A stretch of 64,000 nt of DNA from Bacillota bacterium (lineage in GTDB: Bacteria; Bacillota; Clostridia; Monoglobales; Firm-18), in contig JAKJBX010000010.1 in assembly GCA_022706765.1 (NCBI GenBank), positions 1-64,000 on the forward strand, read 5' to 3'. Each line of letters opens with the position of its first letter. Position 1 is the stretch's first letter. Positions 43,488-51,609 of the stretch are shown here, piece by piece. The position numbers and the translations under genes were made by a program. The notes under the pieces are model-generated. The model ran no database searches, was not told where the DNA came from, and saw nothing but the letters and a program-made list of their open reading frames with translations.

Positions 43488-44693
43488 ATGAGCGAACAAA
43501 TCAATAACCGTGCCTATCGAAAGGAAGTGATCAAACAGATCATTTCCCAATTGCATGAGGGGAAAAATGTAGACGAGGTCAAAAAGCTGTTTGAAGCCGC
43601 TTTTGACGGGGTTTCGGCAACGGAGATCTCCGAAGCCGAGCAAGCGCTGGTTGCGGAGGGGCTTCCAATCTCCGAGGTGCAGCGGCTTTGCGATGTTCAT
43701 GCAGCCGCTTTCAAAGACATTATTACAGAGACCCCGCCACCGGCGGATACATCGCAGATCCCCGGACATCCCGCAAATACCTTGAAGTGGGAAAACAGAC
43801 ACATAGAAAACCTGATCGAACAAAAAATACAGCCTTACATCTCGGCATTGCCGCAAGCGGAGGCGCTGGAAGCGCTAAAAGCAGGCTTTGCGGATTTGGT
43901 TAAAATAGACCTGCATTATCTGAAAAAAGAAAACCTGCTCTTCCCCTATATGGAGCGCCACGGCATTACCGCGCCGCCAAAGGTCATGTGGGGGGTGGAT
44001 GATGAAATACGGGGTATGATCAAAGACTGCCTTTCGGCGCTGTCCTCAAATACTTTGCCTGCCGGCGAATTAAAAACACGCATAGAAAACGCAACGGAAA
44101 AGGTCATTGAAATGATCTTTAAAGAAGAAAATATTATGCTGCCCATGCTACTCGATACACTGACCCGTGACGAGTGGAAGCGCATTGCTGATGAGAGTAT
44201 GGAAATCGGGTTTCTTGTTGACAATGTACCGGTTTGGGCGCCGGCGCCCGAAGAAAAACCCGTTGTCGAAGCGCAAAAGGCGCTTCCCGGCGTCATTACC
44301 ATGCCAAGCGGCGTCTTAACGACGGACGAACTCATTCATATGCTGAACACCATGCCTTTTGACATCACCTTTGTGGATAAAAACGACGTGGTCAAGTATT
44401 TCTCCGAAAGCAGCGAACGTATTTTCCCGCGGACAAAAGCGGTTATCGGACGTAATGTTTCCAATTGCCACCCGCCTGCAAGCGTGCACATTGTGGAGAA
44501 AATCGTTGACAATTTCAAAACAGGCAAAAAAGACCACGAGGATTTTTGGATCAACATGGGGGAACGGTATATTTTAATCCGGTATTTTGCGGTGCGCAAT
44601 GCGCAAAAGGAATATTTGGGCGTTCTTGAAGTCACACAAAATATTAAACCCATTCAGGAGATCACCGGGGAAAACCGGTTAATGTCGCAATAG
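43488..44693 (+). CDS. DUF438-hemerythrin-PAS protein
   Basis: A 401-residue sensor-like protein. The N-terminal DUF438 domain has YRKEVIKQIISQLHEGKNVDEVKKLF. A hemerythrin-like HHE segment follows (HPANTLKWENRHIENLIEQ, DLHYLKKENLLFPYMERHG, EENIMLPMLLDTL), with His/Glu residues that could bind a diiron centre. The C-terminal PAS_10-type domain has FDITFVDKNDVVKYFSE and a final MGERYILIRYFAVRN. Such proteins are linked to oxygen or nitric-oxide sensing. ATG 43488 follows GGAGG. Confidence 0.88.
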   Translation: MSEQINNRAYRKEVIKQIISQLHEGKNVDEVKKLFEAAFDGVSATEISEAEQALVAEGLPISEVQRLCDVHAAAFKDIITETPPPADTSQIPGHPANTLKWENRHIENLIEQKIQPYISALPQAEALEALKAGFADLVKIDLHYLKKENLLFPYMERHGITAPPKVMWGVDDEIRGMIKDCLSALSSNTLPAGELKTRIENATEKVIEMIFKEENIMLPMLLDTLTRDEWKRIADESMEIGFLVDNVPVWAPAPEEKPVVEAQKALPGVITMPSGVLTTDELIHMLNTMPFDITFVDKNDVVKYFSESSERIFPRTKAVIGRNVSNCHPPASVHIVEKIVDNFKTGKKDHEDFWINMGERYILIRYFAVRNAQKEYLGVLEVTQNIKPIQEITGENRLMSQ

Positions 44694-44718
44694 AAGCATA
44701 AAAAGGAGGCGTTTGTAA

Positions 44719-45078
44719 ATGCGTACAAAGTATCTGAAAAATATCGAGTCGGATCAAGCGTTAGAGCTGACAAAGCTGGTGGAATACCAGCCGGGGCAGG
44801 TCATCAGCCGGACCCTGGTCCAAAACGGAGCGGTGGGTATCACACTTTTTTCCTTTGACCAAGGGGAAGAAATCAGCACCCACGCATCCGACGGGGACGC
44901 TATTTTATCCGTTTTAGAAGGGGACGCCCGCATTACAATAGGCGGAAAAATACACATGCTGTCACAGGGACAGACGATCGTCATGCCCGCCGGCATCCCC
45001 CACGCGGTTGCGGCGGAGAGCCAATTCAAAATGCTGCTGACGGTTGTGTTTCCTTTGCCCGAAGCAAAAAAGGCATGA
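44719..45078 (+). CDS. Small cupin-domain protein
   Basis: A 119-residue single-domain cupin (ATG 44719 after AAGGAGG). The cupin core is visible: SFDQGEEISTHASDGDAILSVLEGDARITIGGKIHMLSQGQTIVMPAGIPHAV. The metal ligands of motif 1 (H) and motif 2 (PAGIPHAV) are present. It may detoxify or sense small molecules and ends the Crp/Fnr-activated operon. A terminator follows at 45149-45179. Confidence 0.9.
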   Translation: MRTKYLKNIESDQALELTKLVEYQPGQVISRTLVQNGAVGITLFSFDQGEEISTHASDGDAILSVLEGDARITIGGKIHMLSQGQTIVMPAGIPHAVAAESQFKMLLTVVFPLPEAKKA

Positions 45079-45148
45079 GGAAAGCGAATATCCGCGGATA
45101 TTCGGCTGGCGAGTAACGCAATGTATTCAAAGATAACGCAAAAAGAAG

Positions 45149-45179
45149 ATCCGGCAAGCTGATAACTGGCTTGCCGGAT
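45149..45179 (+). terminator. Terminator of the cupin operon
   Basis: ATCCGGCAAGC (45149-45159) pairs with GCTTGCCGGAT (45169-45179), followed by TTCATTTTTCTT. Confidence 0.8.
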
Positions 45180-45227
45180 TTCATTTTTCTTAAAGTGTGT
45201 TTGTTATGCCAAAAAGATGCAGTATGG

Positions 45228-45340
45228 TTGCGGGCATAAAAGTCGCCCATAGCAATTGCTATGGGCGAAATAAACGGACCATGTCCGTGGAGGTGTTGAA
45301 CGGCTTCGGACTGCCTCCCTCTTTCTTACCAAGAAAAGCG
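45228..45340. repeat. Left direct repeat of a probable tRNA-Thr island (degenerate tRNA 3' half)
   Basis: GTTGCGGGCATAAAAGTCG, the 24-bp palindrome CGCCCATAGCAA/TTGCTATGGGCG and ATAAACGGACCATGTCCGTG repeat 50692-50752 almost exactly. The similarity then runs on into a decayed copy of the tRNA-Thr 3' half (TGGAGGTGTTGAAC... up to TTACCAAG), the shape of an attachment site. Downstream to 45394 the sequence reads as an unidentified short C-terminal tail ending KEIFKKF. Confidence 0.72.
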
Positions 45341-45394
45341 GTGGTATCACCGATACGGAATTGAAGGAGATTTTTAAGAAATTTTAAAAATATA

Positions 45395-45431
45395 TTGACA
45401 AAATGTTTTATATAGTGTAATATTACACTAT
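45395..45431 (+). promoter_or_regulatory. Promoter with perfect palindromic operator for the island operon
   Basis: TTGACA (45395-45400) and TAATAT (45418-45423) are 17 nt apart. ATAGTGTAATATTACACTAT (45412-45431) is a perfect 20-bp palindrome that covers the -10, so a bound dimer would block transcription. The first gene downstream encodes an XRE-type regulator, the natural candidate. Confidence 0.75.
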
Positions 45432-45470
45432 TGCGAGATGGGTTAGATTACGTAAGGGAGTGTGATCGCT

Positions 45471-45929
45471 ATGGACAGGGAAGCGTTTATTTCTAAATGC
45501 AATGACAAATTAAAGTTAACGCGCACGGAGTTTGATCTCAGTCAGGAAAAGATGGCGTGGAAGCTCGGCTTGTCTAAGAAAACGCTGATTGAAATCGAAA
45601 AAGGGCGTGCGACATTAGGGTGGACCGGCGCCGTCGCATTGACTGCCATTTTTGCGGACAGTGAAATTTTAGCGGCTACCTTCGGAGGTAACCCTGCCGA
45701 GCTTGTAAATCTGCTTGCGTTCGACGGATATGCATCAAATTTTCCGCAGACAATGGGCGGAAAGGTTTGGTGGAGAAATATTCACGAAACAGACGGGTAC
45801 AAAATACAGCAAAACATAATTTCGTTCCATTACAGGCTTTTAGATGATAAAGACAGGAGAATATGTTCATCCTTTAACTTGGAGGATATGAAACTAAAAT
45901 TAAAAGCATTTGGAAGTGAGAAAAGTTGA
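45471..45929 (+). CDS. XRE-family transcriptional regulator
   Basis: A 152-residue protein with an N-terminal helix-turn-helix (RTEFDLSQEKMAWKLGLSKKTLIEIEKGRATLG). The C-terminal part (about residues 65-152) is of unknown fold. The start ATG 45471 follows GGGAG. Its stop overlaps the ubiA start (TGATG), so it is co-translated with the metabolic genes it probably controls through the palindrome at 45412-45431. Confidence 0.85.
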   Translation: MDREAFISKCNDKLKLTRTEFDLSQEKMAWKLGLSKKTLIEIEKGRATLGWTGAVALTAIFADSEILAATFGGNPAELVNLLAFDGYASNFPQTMGGKVWWRNIHETDGYKIQQNIISFHYRLLDDKDRRICSSFNLEDMKLKLKAFGSEKS

Positions 45930-46906
45930 TGCAATTTGTCAAAGCGTATGTAAAAAGCATGAGATTATATTATGCCTTTATAACCGGAATTGCGGGTTGG
46001 CTCGGCGTATCCTTTTATGAATTCATAACAAAAACACTTTTTTATGATGTTCAGATCGTGCCGCCGACAGAAAAGAAAGTCATGATACTGGTATTCTTAT
46101 TTTTGGGTTGGGGAATCAATCAAATTTTCAATGATTTCTTAGGGCTGAAAGAAGACAGGATCAACGCTCCGCACCGTCCTATGGTTACGGGAGAGCTCAA
46201 CGCCAAAGCCGCTATGTGGGTATCCTTCGGTTTGTTGTGCATCGTAGGCGCCGTGACATGGTTTTACCTTGAACCGATTGCGCTTATCCCAATGCTGCTC
46301 GGCATTGTTTTGAACATTGTTTATGAATACGCCAAGGGTTATGGGATATGGGGGAACATTGTTTTCGGACTTATGATAAGCACTTGTTCCGCATATGGCT
46401 TCTTAGCCGCAGGACCGGCGGCGCATCCGATTCTTACGCCGGACAGGGTTGCGGTCATATGTATGGTCTGGCTTATGAACGCGCTTATGACTTACTATAC
46501 ATATTTTAAAGATTACCAGGGTGACAAAGCCGCAGGAAAGAAAACAATGGTGGTGAAATACGGCTTGAACCGCTCAAAATGGATCGGGATCGTTTCAGCC
46601 TTTTTGCCCGCAATTGTGTTTGCGATCATTTACGCCTGCGGAATTATTCCGGTAAGGCTCAGCCCTACGTTTTGGATACTTGCGACTTTAACGGTCTTTT
46701 TAGAAATTTGGACAGGATACCTGTACTTCAAAAACCCGGTTGGAGAAAGAACCTACTATTCCCTTGTGACCAACTTCCGCGCTTGCGCCTGCGGACAGGC
46801 GGCATTCATTGCAATATATGACGATCAACTGGCGCTAATCCTGTTTTTAGTTACATATATTTTTGTGGGATTTTTGTTCGATTTGCACCCCAATAAGGAG
46901 GCGTAG
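45929..46906 (+). CDS. UbiA-family prenyltransferase
   Basis: A 325-residue polytopic membrane enzyme that transfers an isoprenyl chain to an acceptor. The first Asp-rich motif is NQIFNDFLGLKEDRINAPHRP near residue 70, the second is YFKDYQGDKAAGKKT near 190, and about eight hydrophobic segments are visible. Both motifs bind the prenyl diphosphate with magnesium. Acceptor and chain length are not predictable. ATG 45929 overlaps the XRE gene. Confidence 0.88.
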   Translation: MQFVKAYVKSMRLYYAFITGIAGWLGVSFYEFITKTLFYDVQIVPPTEKKVMILVFLFLGWGINQIFNDFLGLKEDRINAPHRPMVTGELNAKAAMWVSFGLLCIVGAVTWFYLEPIALIPMLLGIVLNIVYEYAKGYGIWGNIVFGLMISTCSAYGFLAAGPAAHPILTPDRVAVICMVWLMNALMTYYTYFKDYQGDKAAGKKTMVVKYGLNRSKWIGIVSAFLPAIVFAIIYACGIIPVRLSPTFWILATLTVFLEIWTGYLYFKNPVGERTYYSLVTNFRACACGQAAFIAIYDDQLALILFLVTYIFVGFLFDLHPNKEA

Positions 46907-46909
46907 CAT

Positions 46910-47986
46910 ATGGAGATTATTCGCAGCGCAACCTTTGAAGGGATGGCAGACAAAGACGGATTCCCAACTGCGCAGTACCAAAAACTTTATGAAACGCTTG
47001 CTAAAAACGGCGTAAAAAATATGATTACAGGCTTTATGTTCGTATCAAACGAAGGCCGGGCAATGCAGACAGGGCAAGCGGGGCTTGACAGCGAAGAAAA
47101 GGCCGCGGCATTTAAAACGGTTATAGACGCAGTACATTTGAACGGTTCAAAAATAATAGCGCAAATTGCGCATGCAGGGCGGCAAACCACAAAAACGGGA
47201 TATAGAATCGTTGGCGTTTCTTCAAAAAAATCAATCTATTTCGGTGAAACCCCGCATGTGCTTACTACCAATGAGATTTATGAGGTAATAGAGCAATTTG
47301 CGAATTCGGCTTACTATGCAAAATCAGCCGGTTTTGACGGTGTTCAGCTTCATGCGGCGCATGGCTATCTGATTCATCAGTTTTTGATCGCATCAATAAA
47401 TAACAGGACCGATGAATTTAAAGACGGCACGTTGCTTTTGCGAAAAATTATAGAAAGCATCCGTGATAAATGCGGCGATTTCCCGATATGGGTCAAGGTC
47501 AGCGGTGATGTTGACATCGAAAAAAACCATAAAGCTCAGTTTATCAAGGTGATCAAACTGCTTAACGGCTTAAAAGTAGACTTAATTGAAGTCAGTTATG
47601 GCACAATGGATCACGCGCTGAATATTTTCCGCGGAAAGGTACCGATAAAAACCGTGTTTAAGTTTAATCCTATTTACAAAAACAAGGGGTTGCTTTGGAA
47701 GGTATTCAACATGCCGCCGCTCCTTGCCAAGATAAAACCATATACGGCGCAGTACAACCTTGAATACGCAAAGTTAGCCGGGAGCTATACCAATATTCCT
47801 GTCTCGGCTGTTGGCGGGTTTCGGTCGCTTGCGGAAGCGCAGGACTGCGGATTGCCATATGTGAGCTTTTGCCGCCCTTTTATTTGCGAATCTGATTTTT
47901 TGATAAAGAGCAAAAATAATGAAAGCTATATATCTAAATGCACAAACTGCAATGTGTGCGCTATGTATTGGAAGCATGCAGGGTAA
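46910..47986 (+). CDS. Old-yellow-enzyme-type NADH:flavin oxidoreductase
   Basis: A 358-residue TIM-barrel flavoprotein. Family marks are IAQIAHAGRQT, the FDGVQLHAAHGYLIHQFL block with paired His, VKVSGDV and SAVGGFRSLAEAQ for FMN phosphate binding. The C-terminal CTNCNVC suggests an Fe-S ligand set, but the chain stops soon after, overlapping the next frame. It could reduce a double bond in the isoprenoid product. It starts 4 nt after ubiA. Confidence 0.87.
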   Translation: MEIIRSATFEGMADKDGFPTAQYQKLYETLAKNGVKNMITGFMFVSNEGRAMQTGQAGLDSEEKAAAFKTVIDAVHLNGSKIIAQIAHAGRQTTKTGYRIVGVSSKKSIYFGETPHVLTTNEIYEVIEQFANSAYYAKSAGFDGVQLHAAHGYLIHQFLIASINNRTDEFKDGTLLLRKIIESIRDKCGDFPIWVKVSGDVDIEKNHKAQFIKVIKLLNGLKVDLIEVSYGTMDHALNIFRGKVPIKTVFKFNPIYKNKGLLWKVFNMPPLLAKIKPYTAQYNLEYAKLAGSYTNIPVSAVGGFRSLAEAQDCGLPYVSFCRPFICESDFLIKSKNNESYISKCTNCNVCAMYWKHAG

Positions 47987-48708
47987 ACGGTATTAAGCAA
48001 ATCATCCTCACCTCCTCATGCGCTGTTTTCGGTGAAGAAAACAACTTTGCCGTAAAAGATGAATCAGAACCGTATAGGTCACATTATCCTTACTTTTTAG
48101 ACAAAGTGTTTCCCTGCGCTATGAACTTTTACCGCGACACAAAACAAATCGCTTTTGACTCCGCGGTATCCTTCGCAAAAAAAGAAAATCAAAACCTAAC
48201 GATTTTGGCGCCTGTCTGGGTGTACGGTGAAAGGGAGTTTAACACCGGATTTTATGAATACATAAAAACCGCAAGAAGCGTTCCGTTTATCATGGGCAGC
48301 CGTAAAAACAAGTTCCATGTGATATACGCAAAGGATTTGGCAAAAGCTTATTATTTGGTGTACAAAGCAAAGCCGCAAGGCGTTAATATCTATATTGTCG
48401 GCGATGATACGGCACAGCCTATGGAGAAAATCTACTCCCTGTTTTGCGAAAACGCAGGATTTCAAAAACCGAAAAACCTGCCCAAATGGCTCGTTTATCC
48501 GATTGCCTTTATGATGGAGCTTTTATGGACGGTGTTTAAATCGAAAACACCGCCAATGCTCACCCGCGGAAGGGTTAATATGTTTTATGACAACATTGAA
48601 TATAATACGCAAAAAATCAGAAATGAATTAGGGTTTGCCTGTGATTTTACTATGGATAACGCAATTAAAAGAACGGTGAATTGGTATAAGGAAGGCGGGT
48701 ATTTATGA
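47938..48708 (+). CDS. N-terminally truncated NAD-dependent epimerase/dehydratase (extended SDR)
   Basis: The 256-residue frame aligns with extended SDR enzymes from the YVLEACRVNGIKQIILTSSCAVFGE region onward. The active-site Tyr-Lys pair is visible as YRDTK near residue 62. The first ~80 residues with the GxxGxxG NAD-binding strand are absent, and the frame starts inside the end of the upstream gene. A deletion joining the two genes is likely, so activity is doubtful. It overlaps the radical SAM gene by 4 nt. Confidence 0.65.
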   Translation: MHKLQCVRYVLEACRVNGIKQIILTSSCAVFGEENNFAVKDESEPYRSHYPYFLDKVFPCAMNFYRDTKQIAFDSAVSFAKKENQNLTILAPVWVYGEREFNTGFYEYIKTARSVPFIMGSRKNKFHVIYAKDLAKAYYLVYKAKPQGVNIYIVGDDTAQPMEKIYSLFCENAGFQKPKNLPKWLVYPIAFMMELLWTVFKSKTPPMLTRGRVNMFYDNIEYNTQKIRNELGFACDFTMDNAIKRTVNWYKEGGYL

Positions 48709-49958
48709 AACAATGGATACTTTTGAAAGTTAAGATGGCGGTGTTTTTTCATTATCTGCCGCTTGTTTTCCGCAAAGAATTATCAATACAGCGTTTTGCT
48801 GCGCTGATAAGAAGGCTGCTTTTATTCCTATCAAAAATATCCCACAATAAATTTACAAAAATCGGAAATCAGGTGCGGCTGGATTTGTATGTACCCAATT
48901 TTTCGTCCAAAGCTTTTTTTGTAGCTTGTGATAAATTCAAAACATTTGGCGAAAAACTGCCATGTACGGGGGTGTTGGTATCCATAACGAATGCCTGTGC
49001 TTTTCGTTGCAAACACTGCTATCAGCGGTTTGATAAAGGCGCAGACGTGAGCCTTGATTTGGTTGTAGATGCGGTCAAGTATTTACAAAAGGCGGGCGTT
49101 TGTTTTTTCAACATCGAAGGCGGAGACCCGTTTTTAAAATTTGACAGGCTTAAAGCGGTGTGCGACGCTATCTCTGACAGCGCTGAAATTTGGGTCAACT
49201 CGACAGGATACGGCATGACCCGTGAGCGGCTTTCGGACATTCGGATTTCAGGGGTCATGTTTTCGCTGCATAGCTTTAATGCAGAAGATTTAAACGATTT
49301 TATGGGGCGGGATGACGCTTGGGCGCAGATGGAGAACGGCGTTGAGCTTTGCCATGAGATGAATATTCCGGTTGCGTTCAACACCTGCCTTATGAAAGAA
49401 GCCTTTTATAACGGTACATTTGAAAAAATAATGGACACCGCAAAGGAAAAGCAAGCAACCCTTGTTCAAATGATTAAGCCAAAGCCCGCCGGCGCATGGC
49501 TTAAAAAAGGTGACGGGTTCTTCTCGGAAGCCGACATAAAGCAAGCAATACATAAAATTAACATGTATAACACAGCAAAAAAATATCGGAATTATCCTTC
49601 TGTTTCAGCACAAATTATTGAAGAATCTCCTGAAATTTTCGGATGCACAGCAGGTGGCACTGACCGTTTTTATATAAACGCAAAAGGTGATGTTCAGCCG
49701 TGTGAGTTTTTGAATCTGTCCTTTGGAAACATTGCGGAGGAGCCATTTGAGAATATTTATGACAGGATGAGAAAAGTGTTTAACACGCCGGGAGAATGTA
49801 TGTTATGTGAACAGACGGCAGGAAAAATTCACAGATTGTTTGAAGAAAACAACTGTGAAGCATTGCCGCTGCCTCCGGACCTATCAAAGCAAGTTTATGA
49901 TAATTGGGATGCGGGGGCAGCTACCGGGCTTTATCAGAAAGTAAAAGATATACAATAA
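48705..49958 (+). CDS. Radical SAM protein with SPASM-like C-terminus
   Basis: A 417-residue protein. An N-terminal hydrophobic/basic segment (about 1-45) is followed by the radical SAM motif CAFRCKHCYQ near residue 104 (CX3CX2C), IEGGDP and a TIM-barrel-like core. The C-terminal Cys set FGCTAGGTDRFYINAKGDVQPCEFLNLSFGNI...CMLCE is SPASM/Twitch-like and could bind auxiliary clusters. The natural substrate is unknown; chemistry on a lipid or small molecule is inferred from its neighbours. ATG 48705 overlaps the previous stop as ATGA. Confidence 0.87.
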   Translation: MKQWILLKVKMAVFFHYLPLVFRKELSIQRFAALIRRLLLFLSKISHNKFTKIGNQVRLDLYVPNFSSKAFFVACDKFKTFGEKLPCTGVLVSITNACAFRCKHCYQRFDKGADVSLDLVVDAVKYLQKAGVCFFNIEGGDPFLKFDRLKAVCDAISDSAEIWVNSTGYGMTRERLSDIRISGVMFSLHSFNAEDLNDFMGRDDAWAQMENGVELCHEMNIPVAFNTCLMKEAFYNGTFEKIMDTAKEKQATLVQMIKPKPAGAWLKKGDGFFSEADIKQAIHKINMYNTAKKYRNYPSVSAQIIEESPEIFGCTAGGTDRFYINAKGDVQPCEFLNLSFGNIAEEPFENIYDRMRKVFNTPGECMLCEQTAGKIHRLFEENNCEALPLPPDLSKQVYDNWDAGAATGLYQKVKDIQ

Positions 49959-49976
49959 ATTGTTAGGTGTGATCAT

Positions 49977-50636
49977 ATGACAACCGGAGTATTGTTGCTG
50001 CACGGCTTTGCGGGAATGCGCAAAGAAATTATGCCTTTGTGCGAACACCTTGAAAAATGTGGGTTTATCGTTTCGATTCCCGTATTATCCGGACATGAGT
50101 CGACCCAAAAGGAATTCGCCAATTCGAAATATACAGACTGGATAAAATCTGCGGATGAAGCGGCAAAAGAACTCAAAAAATGTTGTGACAGAATAATGAT
50201 AATCGGTTTTTCAATGGGCGGAATGATTGCGGTAAATCTATGTCAGGATATAGAAGTTGAAAAATTAGTCTTTATAAATACGCCTGTTTATTATTGGCAT
50301 ATGATTCGTATGATAAAAAACTTGACCAACGACTTTCGGTTATATTTCAAGAAATATTTCATAGCCGGTACAAATAAACCATTGAAGGCGTTGTTGGAAT
50401 TTCAAAAGCTCTTAATTAAAACAAAACCGTTGTTTTCTGACATTAAATGTCCTGCTTTAATTATACAAACCCTTGACGATGATACCGTACATCCCAAAAG
50501 CGCTGATTTTATCTATAAGAAATTGAACTGTAAAAAGTCAATGAAAAAAATCGAAACGGGCGGTCATATGGTCTTTGGTAATGAAGCAGGCGTTGAGCTT
50601 TGCAAATGGGTACTTGACTTTGTTGAAGCTGAGTAA
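49977..50636 (+). CDS. Alpha/beta-hydrolase, carboxylesterase-like
   Basis: A 219-residue hydrolase similar in layout to Est30-type carboxylesterases. It has the oxyanion region LLLHGFAGM, nucleophile elbow GFSMGG (Ser near residue 80), the acid in LDDDTVHP and the base His in TGGHMVFGN. The cap domain (about 105-150) is basic and hydrophobic, which might suit lipid-like substrates. It is the last gene of the island operon, 18 nt after the radical SAM gene. Confidence 0.88.
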   Translation: MTTGVLLLHGFAGMRKEIMPLCEHLEKCGFIVSIPVLSGHESTQKEFANSKYTDWIKSADEAAKELKKCCDRIMIIGFSMGGMIAVNLCQDIEVEKLVFINTPVYYWHMIRMIKNLTNDFRLYFKKYFIAGTNKPLKALLEFQKLLIKTKPLFSDIKCPALIIQTLDDDTVHPKSADFIYKKLNCKKSMKKIETGGHMVFGNEAGVELCKWVLDFVEAE

Positions 50637-50691
50637 CAAAAAAGCATGACCTCTGTTTTTCAAATGACTCTATATATGAACAAACCGCATA

Positions 50692-50752
50692 GTTGCGGGC
50701 ATAAAAGTCGCCCATAGCAATTGCTATGGGCGAAATAAACGGACAATGTCCG
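50692..50752. repeat. Right direct repeat of the tRNA-Thr island, with tRNA terminators
   Basis: This 61-bp stretch matches 45229-45289 nearly exactly, differing only at one base inside GGAC-n-ATGTCC. It contains two hairpins (GGAC/GTCC and the 24-bp CGCCCATAGCAA/TTGCTATGGGCG palindrome) that terminate the tRNA transcript on the minus strand. Confidence 0.78.
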
Positions 50753-50828
50753 TGGAGCTGTTGAGCAGATTCGAACTGCCGACCTCTTCCTTACCAAGGA
50801 AGTGCTCTGCCGACTGAGCTACAACAGC
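50753..50828 (-). tRNA. tRNA-Thr (anticodon GGT)
   Basis: On the minus strand the cloverleaf is complete: acceptor GCTGTTG/CAACAGC, D-arm GCTC...GAGC, anticodon arm CTTCC-TTGGTAA-GGAAG, T-arm GGCAG-TTCGAAT-CTGCT, and an encoded 3' CCA after T. Anticodon GGT reads ACC/ACT threonine codons. Its 3' end borders the island, the usual tRNA integration geometry. Confidence 0.95.
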
Positions 50829-51027
50829 AAAAACAGACAACGAACATATTATAAGATAAATCGGACGTTTTGTCAATACATTTTTTGCGCCCTGTCACAC
50901 TCTTTTGTCAATTTCGGCTGCAATATTAAGGACATATTTCAGATAATCAAATGTTATTGAAAAAAACGTGGTTTTATGTTAGCATATAAGGGGAGTTTGT
51001 ATCATACAGGATTGGGGGGCGGACTCG

Positions 51028-51576
51028 GTGGACGACAAACAGTTGTTTGCAAAAGCACGAAACGGAGATATGACTGCTTTTGAACAGCTTGTGATGCTAT
51101 ATCAGTCGAAGGTATATAACCTTGCGCACAAGCTGACCGGCAATTATGACGACGCTTCCGACGCCGCTCAGGAGGCTTTTATCAAGCTGTATAAAAGCCT
51201 TGGCTCCTTCAAGGAACAAAGCAGTATCTCCACATGGATATACAGGATTACATACAATGTCTGTATCGACAGGCTAAGACAAAATAAGCGGCACATGGTA
51301 GCGGAGGCGGACGAAACGGTGGCGGACAGGTCCCCGACGCCGGACGATGTGGTGATTGCCAACGACGACCGGCGTAGAATTCACGAGGCGATCAGGCGTC
51401 TGCCCGAAGAATACAGGGCGGCTGTGGTGCTGCGTGACGTCAACGGACATTCCTATGACGAGGTCGCCGCCATCCTTGGCTGCTCGCTCGGCACCGTCAA
51501 ATCGCGCATCAGCCGCGGCAGAGGACTGCTCAAAGAATACCTTTCGCATTATCTGGAACAAACAGAAACCATTTAA
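51028..51576 (+). CDS. ECF-type sigma-70 factor (SigW-like)
   Basis: A 182-residue sigma factor with regions 2 and 4 only. Region 2 has DASDAAQEAFIKLYKSLGSF and SISTWIYRITYNVCIDRLR; region 4 has RLPEEYRAAVVLRDVNGHSYDEVAAILGCSLGTVKSRISRGR. The start is GTG 51028 after GGGGGGCGG. It is followed by its anti-sigma gene. Between the tRNA and this start (50829-51027) I see no gene, only its upstream promoter region. Confidence 0.95.
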   Translation: MDDKQLFAKARNGDMTAFEQLVMLYQSKVYNLAHKLTGNYDDASDAAQEAFIKLYKSLGSFKEQSSISTWIYRITYNVCIDRLRQNKRHMVAEADETVADRSPTPDDVVIANDDRRRIHEAIRRLPEEYRAAVVLRDVNGHSYDEVAAILGCSLGTVKSRISRGRGLLKEYLSHYLEQTETI

Positions 51577-51609
51577 CGTCTATATAATAAAAGAGGGGGT
51601 GAGATTGAT

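Noticed and set aside
45290-45340. A second functional tRNA gene at the left repeat
   Set aside because: Only the 3' half resembles tRNA-Thr; the D-arm and 5' acceptor strand are absent and several stem pairs are lost. It is a remnant, not a gene.
45300-45386. Short ORF ending KEIFKKF after the left repeat
   Set aside because: No start, no ribosome binding site and no identifiable family; it may be the tail of a lost gene but cannot be supported as a CDS.
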